DNA from: Rhizophagus irregularis
Taxonomy: Eukaryota; Glomeromycota; Glomeromycetes; Glomerales; Glomeraceae
Direction: 5' to 3'
Assembly (NCBI RefSeq): GCF_026210795.1
Contig: NC_089444.1
Span: 4,578,501-4,642,500, forward strand
DNA: 64,000 nt
The notes under the pieces are model-generated. The model was not told the origin of the DNA and ran no database searches. It worked only from the letters and a program-made list of their open reading frames with translations. This document shows positions 46,883 through 57,875 of this stretch, piece by piece. Both the position numbers and the translations under genes were made by a program. The stretch's first letter is position 1. Every line of letters begins with the position of its first letter.

Positions 46883-47869
46883 CAAGTCGCCCAACTCGAA
46901 TTTTTTCCATCCCTAGTTATAATACAAAAATTTATTTTTCGGTTGGACTGAAAAATCCAAAGAAAAACTTTTTCGGTATAAAATCAAAAGCTGAAAAAAC
47001 TAATAAAAAATTTATTACTTCAAAATATCTGATCAAAATTTCATTAAGTGGAATCAAATCAACTACAACGACCCTAGCATCACATGCTGGGTTACGTGTG
47101 ATTTCGGATAGTAGTCTCATTTTAAAGAATTACTGTACGCCAGATTAAATAAATAATCGATTTTTCTCTTCTTTAAAAGAAGAATCACATATTAGGCTAA
47201 AATGACATTTATGGTTAAAAATGTTCGTTCAAAATTTGTCATTAGATAAAATGAGTAACAATATTATGGTGTTAAAAAACCGTTAAGCTATGAAGATTTT
47301 CAATTGGGAATAATTATATTAGAATCATAAAGAATATAAAGTTAAAATATTTGACTCAAAACTATAATTATAAAAAAACTTTTTAATAATTCTGATAATC
47401 CAGAAATCATATGCAACCGACATGTGTAACCGGAAAATAAATCCGGCTACCATTTTCGTTATGCTAGGTGATAGTTAACCAAATTATCGATTTTACTCAG
47501 TGTAACTAACCGTCAGACAAAATCATTCTAGTATATTAGAATAATATAATAAACTAATGAGTATATATTAGGAACGTTTGTTAAAAAAAAAAGAGATACA
47601 ATAGCTTTCTTCACATTCGTTGCTCGTCGTAACATCTTTTTCCATTATCTCTATGCTAGAATAAAATAATCATGGCAGCAATAATGACAACATTTGCGGC
47701 TTCATCATCTTTATCAACAAATTACCTTAATCAGACTAATATTTTTTTCCATATCCGAAAAACATTTCATTTCGATATTTTAGGGGAATAACAGTGGAAT
47801 AACAGCAATATATGTTACACTTCAATAAGATTTCCACACGCGGTTAGATTTACCTTGAATTTGAAATTC
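46883..47869. other. Intergenic DNA, nothing recognised
   Basis: Overlapping frames on both strands near 46873-47148 have no motif or splice support. The remainder is AT-rich. Confidence 0.4.
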
Positions 47870-49586
47870 CTGAAAAAAATCTACGTAGCTTTTTCTTTTC
47901 TTTTTTTTTTTTTAATAAAAAATAAAAGTAAAAGGAATAAGAAAGAAATGCAACATTTTTCGTTGAAAATTCTGCGCCGCATAATTTTGTTAAGAATAAT
48001 TTTTTCGAGGTTCAACGTTCATATCAAAAAAATTGTGAAACCAGAATTGTGAAACCGAAATTGCGAAACCAATATTGTGAAACCAAACTGTGAAACTAAA
48101 ATCCGTTCTAAACCTTTTACCGATATTACAGTGAAAAAGATACCCAATTTACCCAAACATTTGGCTGACATACCGAAATTAAGTAATACGAAGAAAAAAT
48201 AAATTAAAAATTGTGTTGTAATCTACACGTGCTCCTCATATGTAATATTTTTATAAATTAGAATTTTTTTCGCTTCTTTTGTCAGATAAATGTCATAATC
48301 GAGAATTTTTTTTGTTGAATTTATCAGAAATTTCACTTATCGTTATTGCGCAACTATTCGGCATCATAAGTACAATCAAATAAAATTAATCTTTAAAATA
48401 ATGAACTAATTAGAATGAAAAATAGCACATAAATTACGTTTGCGGGATACGAGAATGATATCTGATATGTATTATATTTGTTACACTGATGTTATACGGG
48501 TAACCTCATTCAAAATATTCCTGATTTGGTATAGTATGTTCAGCTAATCATCGAAGAAATATTTTCAAACAGATTACGTGTCACATTTTCAAAAAAAAGG
48601 TTACCTTCTTGTCACTTTTGGATTACTATATTTGTTTTGTTTTAATTAATGTTTTAATTCTATTTTTTAAAAGCAAACAGCTTCTTGACGAAAAACAACT
48701 GAATATGTTTATAAAAAAATGAACATACTATATATTCTCAAAGTATATAATGTCAAATATATTGATTAATTATATCAGTTAGCTTAAAACTTAATTTTCT
48801 CAGATTTTTTCTCTAAAATTATCTGAACTAAAATAATTCCTAAATAATAATAAATTCTGTATTTGTTTATAAAATATATCAAACTATAATAGCTGCCTAA
48901 TTATAAATAAAAGTACAGTACATACATTTTTATTAATTTTTTTGCGCAGTTTTATTATTTGTGTTACCTTTGAAAATATTGTAATTAGCGTTTTTTACTA
49001 TGTGAAATATGTAAGGAGCAGCCTAACAAAAGAATTTGTTGAAACAATTGTTGAAACAATGATTTTCGCATTCATATTGTTATGATTTCGGCGTAACCCC
49101 AAGAAACCACCGGCACGTGATCAAATTTTTTGCAGATCATTTCCAAAAATCCGTTAATGAGAAAATTTATATTTTTAAAACTTGGCAAAACCACTATGCA
49201 GACTCCAAAATTGAATCCTATACGCATTTTTGCTTTTTCTGCAAGTTTACTTAGGGAGAAATTATGGGGTATGAATGCAATTATTTGCTAAGATTAACTT
49301 TTACAAAATTAAATATAAAAGAGCGAAAAATGGTATACAACCCTTTCTTTTAACCCTAAACAAACTTGTAGAGAAATTATTTATTCCTATAGAAATTAGG
49401 ATTATAAAAGCTGAATAACATTTGTATTAAGTTTTATTCAAAAAACAAATTTTGATAAATTATGATCTGCAAATCGGTCACGCGCAAGTGATTTTTTGGG
49501 GGAAGTTGTTATGCATCATTATCATGCAGTACAATGATCATTGTCACTATAAATAAAATTTCATATTTTTTTGAACTCTAAAAAAA
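47870..49586 (+). repeat. Upstream flank of kinase A, duplicated at kinase B
   Basis: The stretch aligns along its length with 55460-57875 minus the hAT insertion. Shared landmarks include TTTCGTTGAAAATTCTGCG, repeated AAATTGTGAAACCA, CATTTGGCYGACATAC, ATTATATTTGTTACACTGAT and the final TATA box. It contains the empty site of the hAT element near 48490-48515. No gene is seen inside it. Confidence 0.75.
49548..49555 (+). promoter_or_regulatory. TATA box of kinase A
   Basis: TATAAATA lies 39 bp upstream of the ATG, with ATGATCATTGTCAC just before it. The same sequence and spacing precede kinase B. Confidence 0.55.
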
Positions 49587-51786
49587 ATGACTTCCCAAGA
49601 AGAAATTGAATATTTAAAAAGCGGACTAGATTGGACAAGCGGAAATGAAAAGATTGATAAATTCATTCAAAAAAGGCGATTAAATACTGATTTATACAAT
49701 GATGTAGTATTTGAATGGATACCATACAATCAGTTTAACGAAATTAAAGAAATAGGCAATAATTGTTCTATAACAGTATATTCAGCAATATGGAGGAATG
49801 GTCCATTATGTAATAATAAATATACAAGAGATTCAAATAAAGAAGTTGCTTTAAAATGTTTGCATAACATGCAAAATCCTGTTGATATTTTAATAAACGA
49901 GGTATACATTTCTATAAATATTATTACATTTATTATTACATTTTTTAATATTATCTGTTATAATGTTAATTTTTTATGGTTTTAGGCTACAAAATATTCA
50001 ACAACAAATGCCAAGCTTCTTGTATTGTATGGAATATCTCAAAATCCAGATACCAATGACTATATTCTGGTTTTTAGTAATGAAAATTTTGGAAAAGATT
50101 GTATCATATGTGATGAGATATATACAGATATCCAGTATAAATGGTGTAAACCATGTAATTTCATTAGCTGGAAAAGTGGAGATGACAAAATTGATAGTTT
50201 AATTCAGTTAAAAATTAATGAGCGAAGTGATACAAGATTTGAATGGATACCATTCAATCAGTTTAATAAAATTAGAAAAATAGGCAAAGGAATGTTTGTT
50301 TCAATATATGCAGCAATATGGGAATATGAAGTTACTTTATTATATTATAATGACTCACAAAAACTTCTAGATAAGGTATGAAAAAGTTTTTAATTTAATT
50401 TAATTTTCTTTAATTTAATGATATATTTTTAATTTAACAGGTTGAAGAATTTGATAGTAGCTGCAAAATATATGGATTATCGCAAAATTCAGATAAAAAA
50501 GATTACATTTTAGCTCTTCAAAAAGAATATTGTATGGAATATGGTAAAAAATACTGTAAAAATTGTGGAATAAAATTTACTCAAATAAGATATTTGTGGT
50601 GTAAGCCATGTACAAATATTTTTACAAAATGGACAGTTGAGAATGAAAAAATTGATGATTTAATTCAAGAAATGAAATTAAGAACAAATTCTTGTTTTAA
50701 TATAGTATTTGAATGGATACCATATAATCAATTACATTAAGGAAATAGGTAAAGGCGGATTTTCTATAATATATTCAGCAATATGGAAAGATGGTCCATT
50801 AAAATATGATATACAGTAGATAAGAAAATGTATACAAGAGTTTCAAACAAAAAAGTTGCTTTAAAATGTCTAAATAATTCACCAAATTTAACTGATAAAT
50901 TACTAAATGAGGTATGAAATTTCTTAATAAATTTATTTTAATTAATCGGAATGCTTTTTAATTAATAATTTTATTAAAATAGGTTAGTGAATATTCAATT
51001 AATAAAAATAGTAGTATTCTTAATGTATATGGAATATCCCAAGATCCCGATACAAAAAAAATTATTATAGTTCTTGAATATGCAGAAGGTGGAAGTTATA
51101 GTAATTGGATAAATAATAATTATAAAGATTTCGATTGGAAAAATAAAATACAAACACTACTTAGTATCATCGAAGGTCTCGGAGGAATTCATAAAAAACA
51201 TAAGGTTCATCATGATTTTCATACAGGAAACATATTGTTTTTAACAAAAAACTTAAATACTTTCAATAAAAAATCAGTAGTAATATCAGATATGGGATTA
51301 TGTGAAGATGTAAATAATACAGGTGAGGTAAAAACTTACGGAGTTATTTCTTATATGGCTCCTGAAGTGCTGAGAGATAAAGCTTATACTCAGGCAGCAG
51401 ATATATATAGCTTTGGTATGATTATGTATTTCACTGCAACTGGGAAGCAGCCTTTCAACAATTGTGCACATGACCATGATCTAAAATTAGAGATATGCAA
51501 TGGAATTAGACCTGAGGTAAATGAACTGGAAGCGCCAAAATGTTATACTGACTTAATGAGAAGATGTTGGGATTCAAATCCAGATAATAGACCAAATGCT
51601 ATTGAAATAAATGTTGAACTTAAGTCATTTTATGATTGTTATAGTTCTTATAAAAAAGGTGATTCAAATGTAATTGAAATTAGAAAACAATTTAAAGAAG
51701 CAGAAATTTACAGAAAATCACACCTCTCTTCTTTTAAGAAAAACAAAAATCATCCAGAAGCTATTTATACATCTCAATTATTGTAA
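49587..51786 (+). CDS. Kinase A: protein kinase with three N-lobe units and one C-lobe
   Basis: Exons 49587-49901, 49986-50375, 50441-50911 and 50983-51786 are all multiples of three and joined by phase-0 GT-AG introns. Exon 1 has EWIPYNQFNEIK, a degenerate glycine loop, YSAIW and VALK, and ends LINE. Exon 2 begins with the beta4-beta5 part (LVLYGISQNPDTNDYILV), then a CxxC...KWCKPC segment and a second N-lobe that has lost the VALK lysine and alpha-C Glu. Exon 3 repeats this with VALKC and LLNE intact, but has two compensating frame changes with a stop (TAA at 50738-50740). Exon 4 carries the C-lobe: HHDFHTGNIL (HRD-like loop, Arg to His), SDMG (DFG-like) and MAPE. It is a TKL-like kinase by pattern. 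Direct exon 1 to exon 4 splicing would give an unbroken kinase domain. TATAAATA lies 39 bp upstream. Confidence 0.78.
50441..50911 (+). pseudogene. Exon 3 of kinase A: frame-broken N-lobe cassette
   Basis: The exon is 471 bp (157 codons), yet after EWIPYNQ a deletion relative to the other units shifts the frame and gives LH then a stop. IKEIGKGGFS and YSAIWKDGPL lie in the +1 frame, and MYTRVSNKKVALKCLNN is back in the original frame. Unlike the other units it keeps the canonical glycine loop GKGGF in its shifted part. The cassette is therefore non-coding as read, but phase-neutral if skipped. Confidence 0.6.
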
Positions 51787-52430
51787 TTAGTGTCCAATTT
51801 TTTTACAAAAGATTTTCCAAAATCTGAATTTTTAAGTTGTGCAATTACTGATTGATGATATTCCTATTAAATTTTATTCGTAAATCATATGGTATTTAGC
51901 TTTCAAAATATCTTTATTATTGAACATATCAATTAGATTTGCTGAATTCCTTGATATCTTACTATGATAAAGCTTAAAGTGAAGATAACAACTGACTATT
52001 ATTTTTACATCTTTCCATAAAGTTTTTTAATAATGCATTGATACTGCTCTTTAATGTTCTACATCATAAGTTAACAACCTTCTTTCTATTACTAACACTG
52101 ATAATTAATCAGATATAATTTCAATATTATTAATAGTTTTATGGAATATAAAGGAATTATATTTTTTTTTATTTATTATAATTAGTTATTGTTCAACACT
52201 GATCATAAAGTATATGTAGTTTTTATATAAATAAATCAGTTTGTAATTGAGCATGACCATTACAAATTCTTATTTTTAGTAAGCATAACCTGATACATAA
52301 AATTTCCATGAAAAAATGTGTTACTTAATGTAAATTATTGTTTAAATCACAATTGTTAAAACAGTTAAATAAATGTCTTGAAATAAAATTTGAAGACTTT
52401 AAATTATAATTATGCTCTTACATCAAGAAA
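51787..52430. other. 3' region of kinase A and intergenic DNA
   Basis: AT-rich DNA following the TAA stop, without a recognised gene. A 3' UTR is likely but no end can be placed. Confidence 0.4.
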
Positions 52431-52610
52431 TTTTTTTCACTTAAAATCCACATGAAAATCCACATCGAATATTGTGAAAAACTGAAAATATGTGGAAATC
52501 TGAATAGTTCTAATATCTCCCAAATACCTATGACAAAACATGTGGTATTTTCAGCGTAGATCCACAAAATTCGATATGATATAGAATATGTGGGAATTTA
52601 TTGAATTTTA
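52431..52610. repeat. Relic with ATGTGGA/TCCACAT motifs
   Basis: AAATCCACATGAAAATCCACAT, ATATGTGGAAAT, GTAGATCCACAAAAT and AATATGTGGGAATTT cluster here. They match the subterminal motifs of the CATCAGGAA element (24624-27220), so this is probably an end fragment of a related element. Confidence 0.4.
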
Positions 52611-53730
52611 CATATTTCTAAACTAATTATGGCTAAAAATTTCATGTATTCATCTGACTTTTAATAATTGACCAATAAATTGATACAGTTCTCAAATTTC
52701 TGCAACACTAAACATACTGTACATACAGTTTTAACAGAGAATGTAAAAAACATCAAGTTTGAATTCGTTCACAACAACAAATGGCTAGATGAAACCGGAT
52801 TTCTCATTTTCACCTTATCCGATTAGATGATTTCCTTGTTCAACTTCTTGAAAAAAAGTTAAAAATCTAAACTGACGATTTCTTAAAAAATCTAACATGT
52901 ACTAGTTTAAGGTCATTTGGACCGCAGTACAACACTAAAAATTTATAAATTATATTTTCTGATATTACACCATTGAAGATTTTTGTGGGCTTAATCCGTT
53001 TAATAAAATTTTGATCAGATTTTTTTTATTTTACTAACTAAAAAAGATTAGTTTATTAATCATATTACCATATTCGGAAAAATAATTTTTTTTAAAAAAA
53101 AAAAATAATAGACAGAAAAAAATATAATTTCATAATCTTTTTTTTCTTGCATTTATTATTGCTACAAAGAGTATGTTGATTTAAAATTGACCAATTCAGT
53201 ATCTCTCAGTGTGCAAAACGTATCTTTCAGTATATAAACGTATTTTTCCGTATAAATTCCATATAAAAAACGTATCCACTTTTTTTATAAGGTTAGAATA
53301 TGAATTATATGATAGTAATGAATTATTTAATAACTGATAAAGGTAATTTTATGTCAACATGTAAGTGATGCCGACAGTAATAAAGTTTTAAATGATAGTT
53401 TGTTAAAACCTATATTTAAGGTTAAATTAACTTTTGTATACAGTACTGTTACGCGAAATTTTGTTCACATGATTTCCGTCGATATATGACGATCCGATAT
53501 GAATACAGTACATTTGTGTACATGTCGATTTCTGATATTATGTGCCGATTTATATCGATATACAACCGGTGATTTGTGTACACCAGATTAACCTAATAGA
53601 AGATATTGATTTTATTTATTTTATTTTATTATATTTACATAAGTAGTATTATTATATTATTCATATTATTATTGTTTATATTATTTATTTTCTTTATTTG
53701 TATTGTTTATATGTATAAGATTTTATTAGA
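52611..53730. other. Intergenic DNA, nothing recognised
   Basis: AT-rich DNA with short runs of (ATT)n near 53620-53700. ATCGATATA-type phrases around 53475-53570 form a small cluster of unknown nature. Confidence 0.4.
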
Positions 53731-53737
53731 AGTTATT

Positions 53738-54133
53738 GTGGGGAAATTAGCTCAATAGTAATTAACCGTCCAAAATTACCATTTGTACTTTATTAAAGTG
53801 GCTTATAATCATATTGATATATTACGATATCTCACGATGAAACTTAACAATAGGAAATCAATAACCCATTAATAGATATCTATAGATTAGATTTCGCCTT
53901 GATGACAGAAAAAGAGATGATAGTTAGCTATAAATATACCTTCTGCCAACTCTTTGATAAAGGGGATATCTCATAGTTATTTTCCGTAATTGTCTTATAG
54001 TAAAATATCTTTAAGATATATTTCCTATTCCTTTCTATCACTTTTTATCACTTTGTTGTAAAAACCCGAATTCACACTTATTTAATAAAATCGTTATATG
54101 TTGGTCAATATTACCCGTTGTTTCTAACAGTCA
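53738..54133 (+). mobile_element. Possible solo LTR
   Basis: The stretch starts TGTGGGGAAATTAGCTC, has a TATA-like CTATAAATATACC near 53930 and a TTTAATAAAATCG signal near 54083, and ends TTTCTAACA. This order of promoter and poly(A) signal is LTR-like. No matching 5-bp flanks were found, so both the boundaries and the call are tentative. Confidence 0.28.
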
Positions 54134-55459
54134 CATAACATTTGTTATTATAACCATTGTGTATTATTATTTATCGTATTTTGTAGTTGTTTATCTTGAC
54201 GATTCTTAACGAACAATACCGGAATACCAGGATAGGTAGTATTGAGTAAGAATCCTGTTGATAATCGAGTGTTTATACGATATAATATCGCTAGTTATCC
54301 AACTCTTAATTACCGTTATTACCGGTAACAGTACGCATTCGATAACAATACATTCCAATTACAAAATACAAAATTTTTATTTTTTTTAATAAATTTAAAT
54401 TTTTAATATTAAATTTATCATTACGAAAAAGAGATTTGAAATTCCTGAAGATGCCATTGGATCATTTCATACACAGTTTGGAAAAGTACGATACACATAA
54501 AATTTAATGAAGTATGGACTATTCTAGCTAGTGTTAAAATCTCATGTTAAACCATTTTTAATGTGAATAGGTAAGCTTTGATAAAGTCAAAATTAACGTC
54601 TCAGAAATCTGATTTACGTGTACATAAAATTAAAAATCTTTTTTTTTCCAATATTTCGTGGATAGACCGTAGGTGCTAATAAAATACTTGAGGCAAATAC
54701 TGTGATAAGATACCCCTACGGCCCTACCGGTAAAATAAAGGATATGTCGATTAGAAAGTAAATCCAAATTAAAGTTACTTTGAATGGTCACATTATAATG
54801 TTATGATCACGAGGGAAATAATCGTGGAAAGAAATTTCTTGGATGATAAATCCATGGCCGACATGAGAGATTCTATGATTATTTTCTTACTCTAAATTTA
54901 GAATATCTCTTTAATAACGAACGAGAGATACTAAGAGAACTACGAAAAAAATATATTGGCAATGAAATACAGTTACATTTTCCCCAGATTTCTCTACTTT
55001 TCCTCAGTTTCTTTTTGTTTCTTTTCCTTGTCTTTTCTTTTACAATATTAATATTCATTTAATTCTCTTTCAAGTTTTTCCCTTCCTCTTATTATTAGAA
55101 AGGAAACTAAACTATGATTTTAAAACACGTAAGATTCTATATAATATCTAAATTTATAAAAATTTAATCTTTAATTTAAGAGTTCGATTATTATTTTTTT
55201 TTTTAATATCTTGATTTTTATGTTTTGTTATTACATATATTTTATCCCATATATTTTTACTAATATTCACCTTGTTAAATTTTAATTTTTTTAATCAAAT
55301 CAGCAAAGAAAAAAAATTAATTAGGGAATTTTCGCGCTCTTTTTTTTTATAACAATTCTACCGCCAAATTCTTATTATAAATGTCGAATTTTTTTTATTA
55401 GTTTTTTTCAAAGTCTTAAAGTCATCAAACATCAACACAATTTACTACAAAAAAAAAAT
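54134..55459. other. Intergenic DNA, nothing recognised
   Basis: No supported gene. A CT-rich stretch with TTTCTTTTTGTTTCTTTTCC is at 54990-55090. Confidence 0.4.
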
Positions 55460-56101
55460 AAAAAAATCTTGTACGTAATTTTTTTTTTCCTTTAATAAAA
55501 AAATGTATATCAGATATTGTCTTCATTAAAATAAAATAATAATAAAAAATGAAAAAGAATAATGTAATATTATTTTCGTTGAAATTTCTGCGCTGCTTAA
55601 TTTTGTTAAAAATAATTTTTTTTCTCAAAAAAATTGTGGAACAAACCAAAATTGTGAAACCAAAATTGTGAAACTAAAATCCATTCTAAACCTTTTATCG
55701 ATAAGAACAACGCCAAACATTTGGCCGACATACTGAAATTAATACGAAAAAAAAATAAATTAAGAATGTTGTAATCTATACTAATTTTTGTAAATTATAA
55801 TTATATATATAAAATGATGTAAAAATTATTATTTTTTTTTTTTTACGAATTCGTTTCTTTTGTCAGGTAAATGTCATATGATCGAGATTTTTTGTTGGAT
55901 CTTCTTTGTTGAATTTATCAATTCAGCTTATCGTTATTACGCAATTATTCGGCATCATAAATACAATCAATTAAAATTCTTCCAGCATTAATCTTTAAAA
56001 ATAATAAATACGACACAGTCGACACATAAATTATATGAGAATAATACGTACCTGATACAGCATGTATTATATTTGTTACACTGATGTTGTACGGGTATGA
56101 C

Positions 56102-57135
56102 TAGTGCTTCGACCCGGATGAAAACCGTCATCCGGATTACACAAAAAAAAAATCCGGATTATATCCGGATTGACCCGGATTTTGAATCCGGATCAGATAA
56201 TCCGGATAGAAACCGGAAACCGGATTGGATTTACAAATGATCGGCAATAATTCTGGCCAGAATTCATAACGCCTGCCAGAATTACAAATTGTGTAACATT
56301 AAATTTTCATGCCAGCCGATAAAAAATTTTTTGCCCGGTGGCTAAACTATTTTTCTGGTGTCACGTGATGTTAATTTCGGCCAGAATTAACAAATTTGGC
56401 CAAAATTATCCAAGACCACGAAATTTACATAATTCCAATTTCATTAAATACTTTTATTTAAAACAATTTCTTTTAAACAAGATATTTTTATATACAGCTA
56501 AAGATTACTATAAATAGATGTGTTGGGTTAGTAAGGTAATTTTTTAAGGATTTGTTTCTTCTTTCAAAAATTAAAGAATCATTTGAATCAAATTATATAA
56601 CACTAGTTTTAATTTTTTAAAAAAGTTGTTATAATTATATAAATTTATAATATTGAACAATTTTTCATTTAAAACAATAATTATTATTTTGTTGTAACAA
56701 AAATAATATAAAGTTTTTTTTCTTTTGAACGTTTGAATGTAAAATCTAAAATTATTTGTTATTTGTTAATGTATAAATTTAAATAAACAAATCTGATACA
56801 AACTTCAATAAATAAATTATAATTGAAAAATCTTCTTAAACTTACTGTATTAAAAAGTTTAATATAACAAATATAAATTTAATAAATTTTAATAAAAAAA
56901 TTGGTATTAGGCGCAAAAATAATTAGCCATAATATCATTTAGATATAGATCTTTATGGATCAGCAAAATTATTATCAATAAAAAAAAAAATAATAAAAAT
57001 TTCATCCGGATTCCGGGTCAAACCGGATATTTTTCATCCGGTTTATAATCCGGATGAAAACCGTGAAAATCCGGATATCCGAAAAAAAAAAATCCGGATC
57101 AATCCGGATTGATCCGGATACGGGTCGAGGCACTA
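56102..57135. mobile_element. hAT-type non-autonomous element, 1034 bp, with 8-bp target duplication
   Basis: TAGTGCTTCGACCCG at the left is inverted as CGGGTCGAGGCACTA at the right with one mismatch. GGTATGAC flanks both sides exactly (56094-56101 and 57136-57143), the 8-bp duplication typical of hAT elements. About 130 bp at each end is packed with ATCCGGAT and its variants, probable transposase-binding sites. The kinase A flank provides the unoccupied site. The centre is AT-rich, with GGCCAGAATTA motifs and no transposase. Confidence 0.85.
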
Positions 57136-57832
57136 GGTATGACCAATACAATCTCATTCAAAATATTCAGTTTCCTGATTTGTCAATGTGATTTACAATG
57201 AGATTCATTAAGAAAATATTTTCAAATAGATTACGTATCACAACTTCAAAAAAAGAACGGTTAACTTCTATTTGTTTTACTTTAATTAACGTTTAATTTC
57301 ATTTTTTAAAAAAACAAGAAACAATTATGTTTAGAGAAAAAAAAAATAAACTTAACATACTGTATATTCTCGAAGTATATAACGTCAAACGCACTGATTA
57401 ATTATATAAGATAGCTTAAAACATAATATGTTACTATTTTTTCGTATTTTTACTCCATTGATTTTAACATTACCTGAACTAAAATAATTCCTAAGTAATA
57501 AATAAATTCTGTATTTTGTATTTGCTTATAAACTAGTACAATAGCTGCCAATTCATAAAAGGTAGTCTGTTCTACAAAAAAATTGCATACATTTTATTAA
57601 TTTTTGCGCGGCTTTATTATTTGTGTTACTTTTTAAAACATTATAATGAATTTTTTCCATGTGAAATACGCAAGGGGCCTAACAAAAAAAAAATTGTTAA
57701 AATGACTGTTGAAAAAATGATTTTCACATTCATAATGTTATGCATGAAACCACGCATAATTAAATCATACCGTCACATATTCAGAACTATGCATTATTAT
57801 GCATGAATTGCGTGTACAATGATCATTATCGC

Positions 57833-57840
57833 TATAAATA
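57833..57840 (+). promoter_or_regulatory. TATA box of kinase B
   Basis: TATAAATA lies 43 bp before the start codon, preceded by ATGATCATTATCGC. It matches the kinase A promoter, so the start is well supported. Confidence 0.55.
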
Positions 57841-57875
57841 AATATTCATTCAAAAATTTTTGAATTCTAAAAAAA

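Larger units (their letters stand above)
55460..57875 (+). repeat. Upstream flank of kinase B, duplicate of 47870-49586
   Basis: The homology to the kinase A flank is interrupted only by the hAT element (56102-57135) and small indels. It resumes with CTCATTCAAAATATTC after the insertion and runs to the start codon. This shows the two kinase loci arose by duplication of a segment that included at least 1.7 kb of upstream DNA. Confidence 0.75.

Noticed and set aside
46873-47148. Overlapping frames on both strands
   Set aside because: Neither has a motif or splice signals. The plus-strand frame begins inside the poly(A) insertion duplicate.
49963-50202. 79-codon plus-strand frame overlapping kinase A exon 2
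   Set aside because: It is an alternative frame across the intron 1 acceptor; the frame giving LVLYGISQNPDT is the real one.
55425-55649. 74-codon minus-strand frame
   Set aside because: It is a Phe/Lys-rich reading of T-runs inside the duplicated kinase flank, and the paralogous flank does not preserve it.
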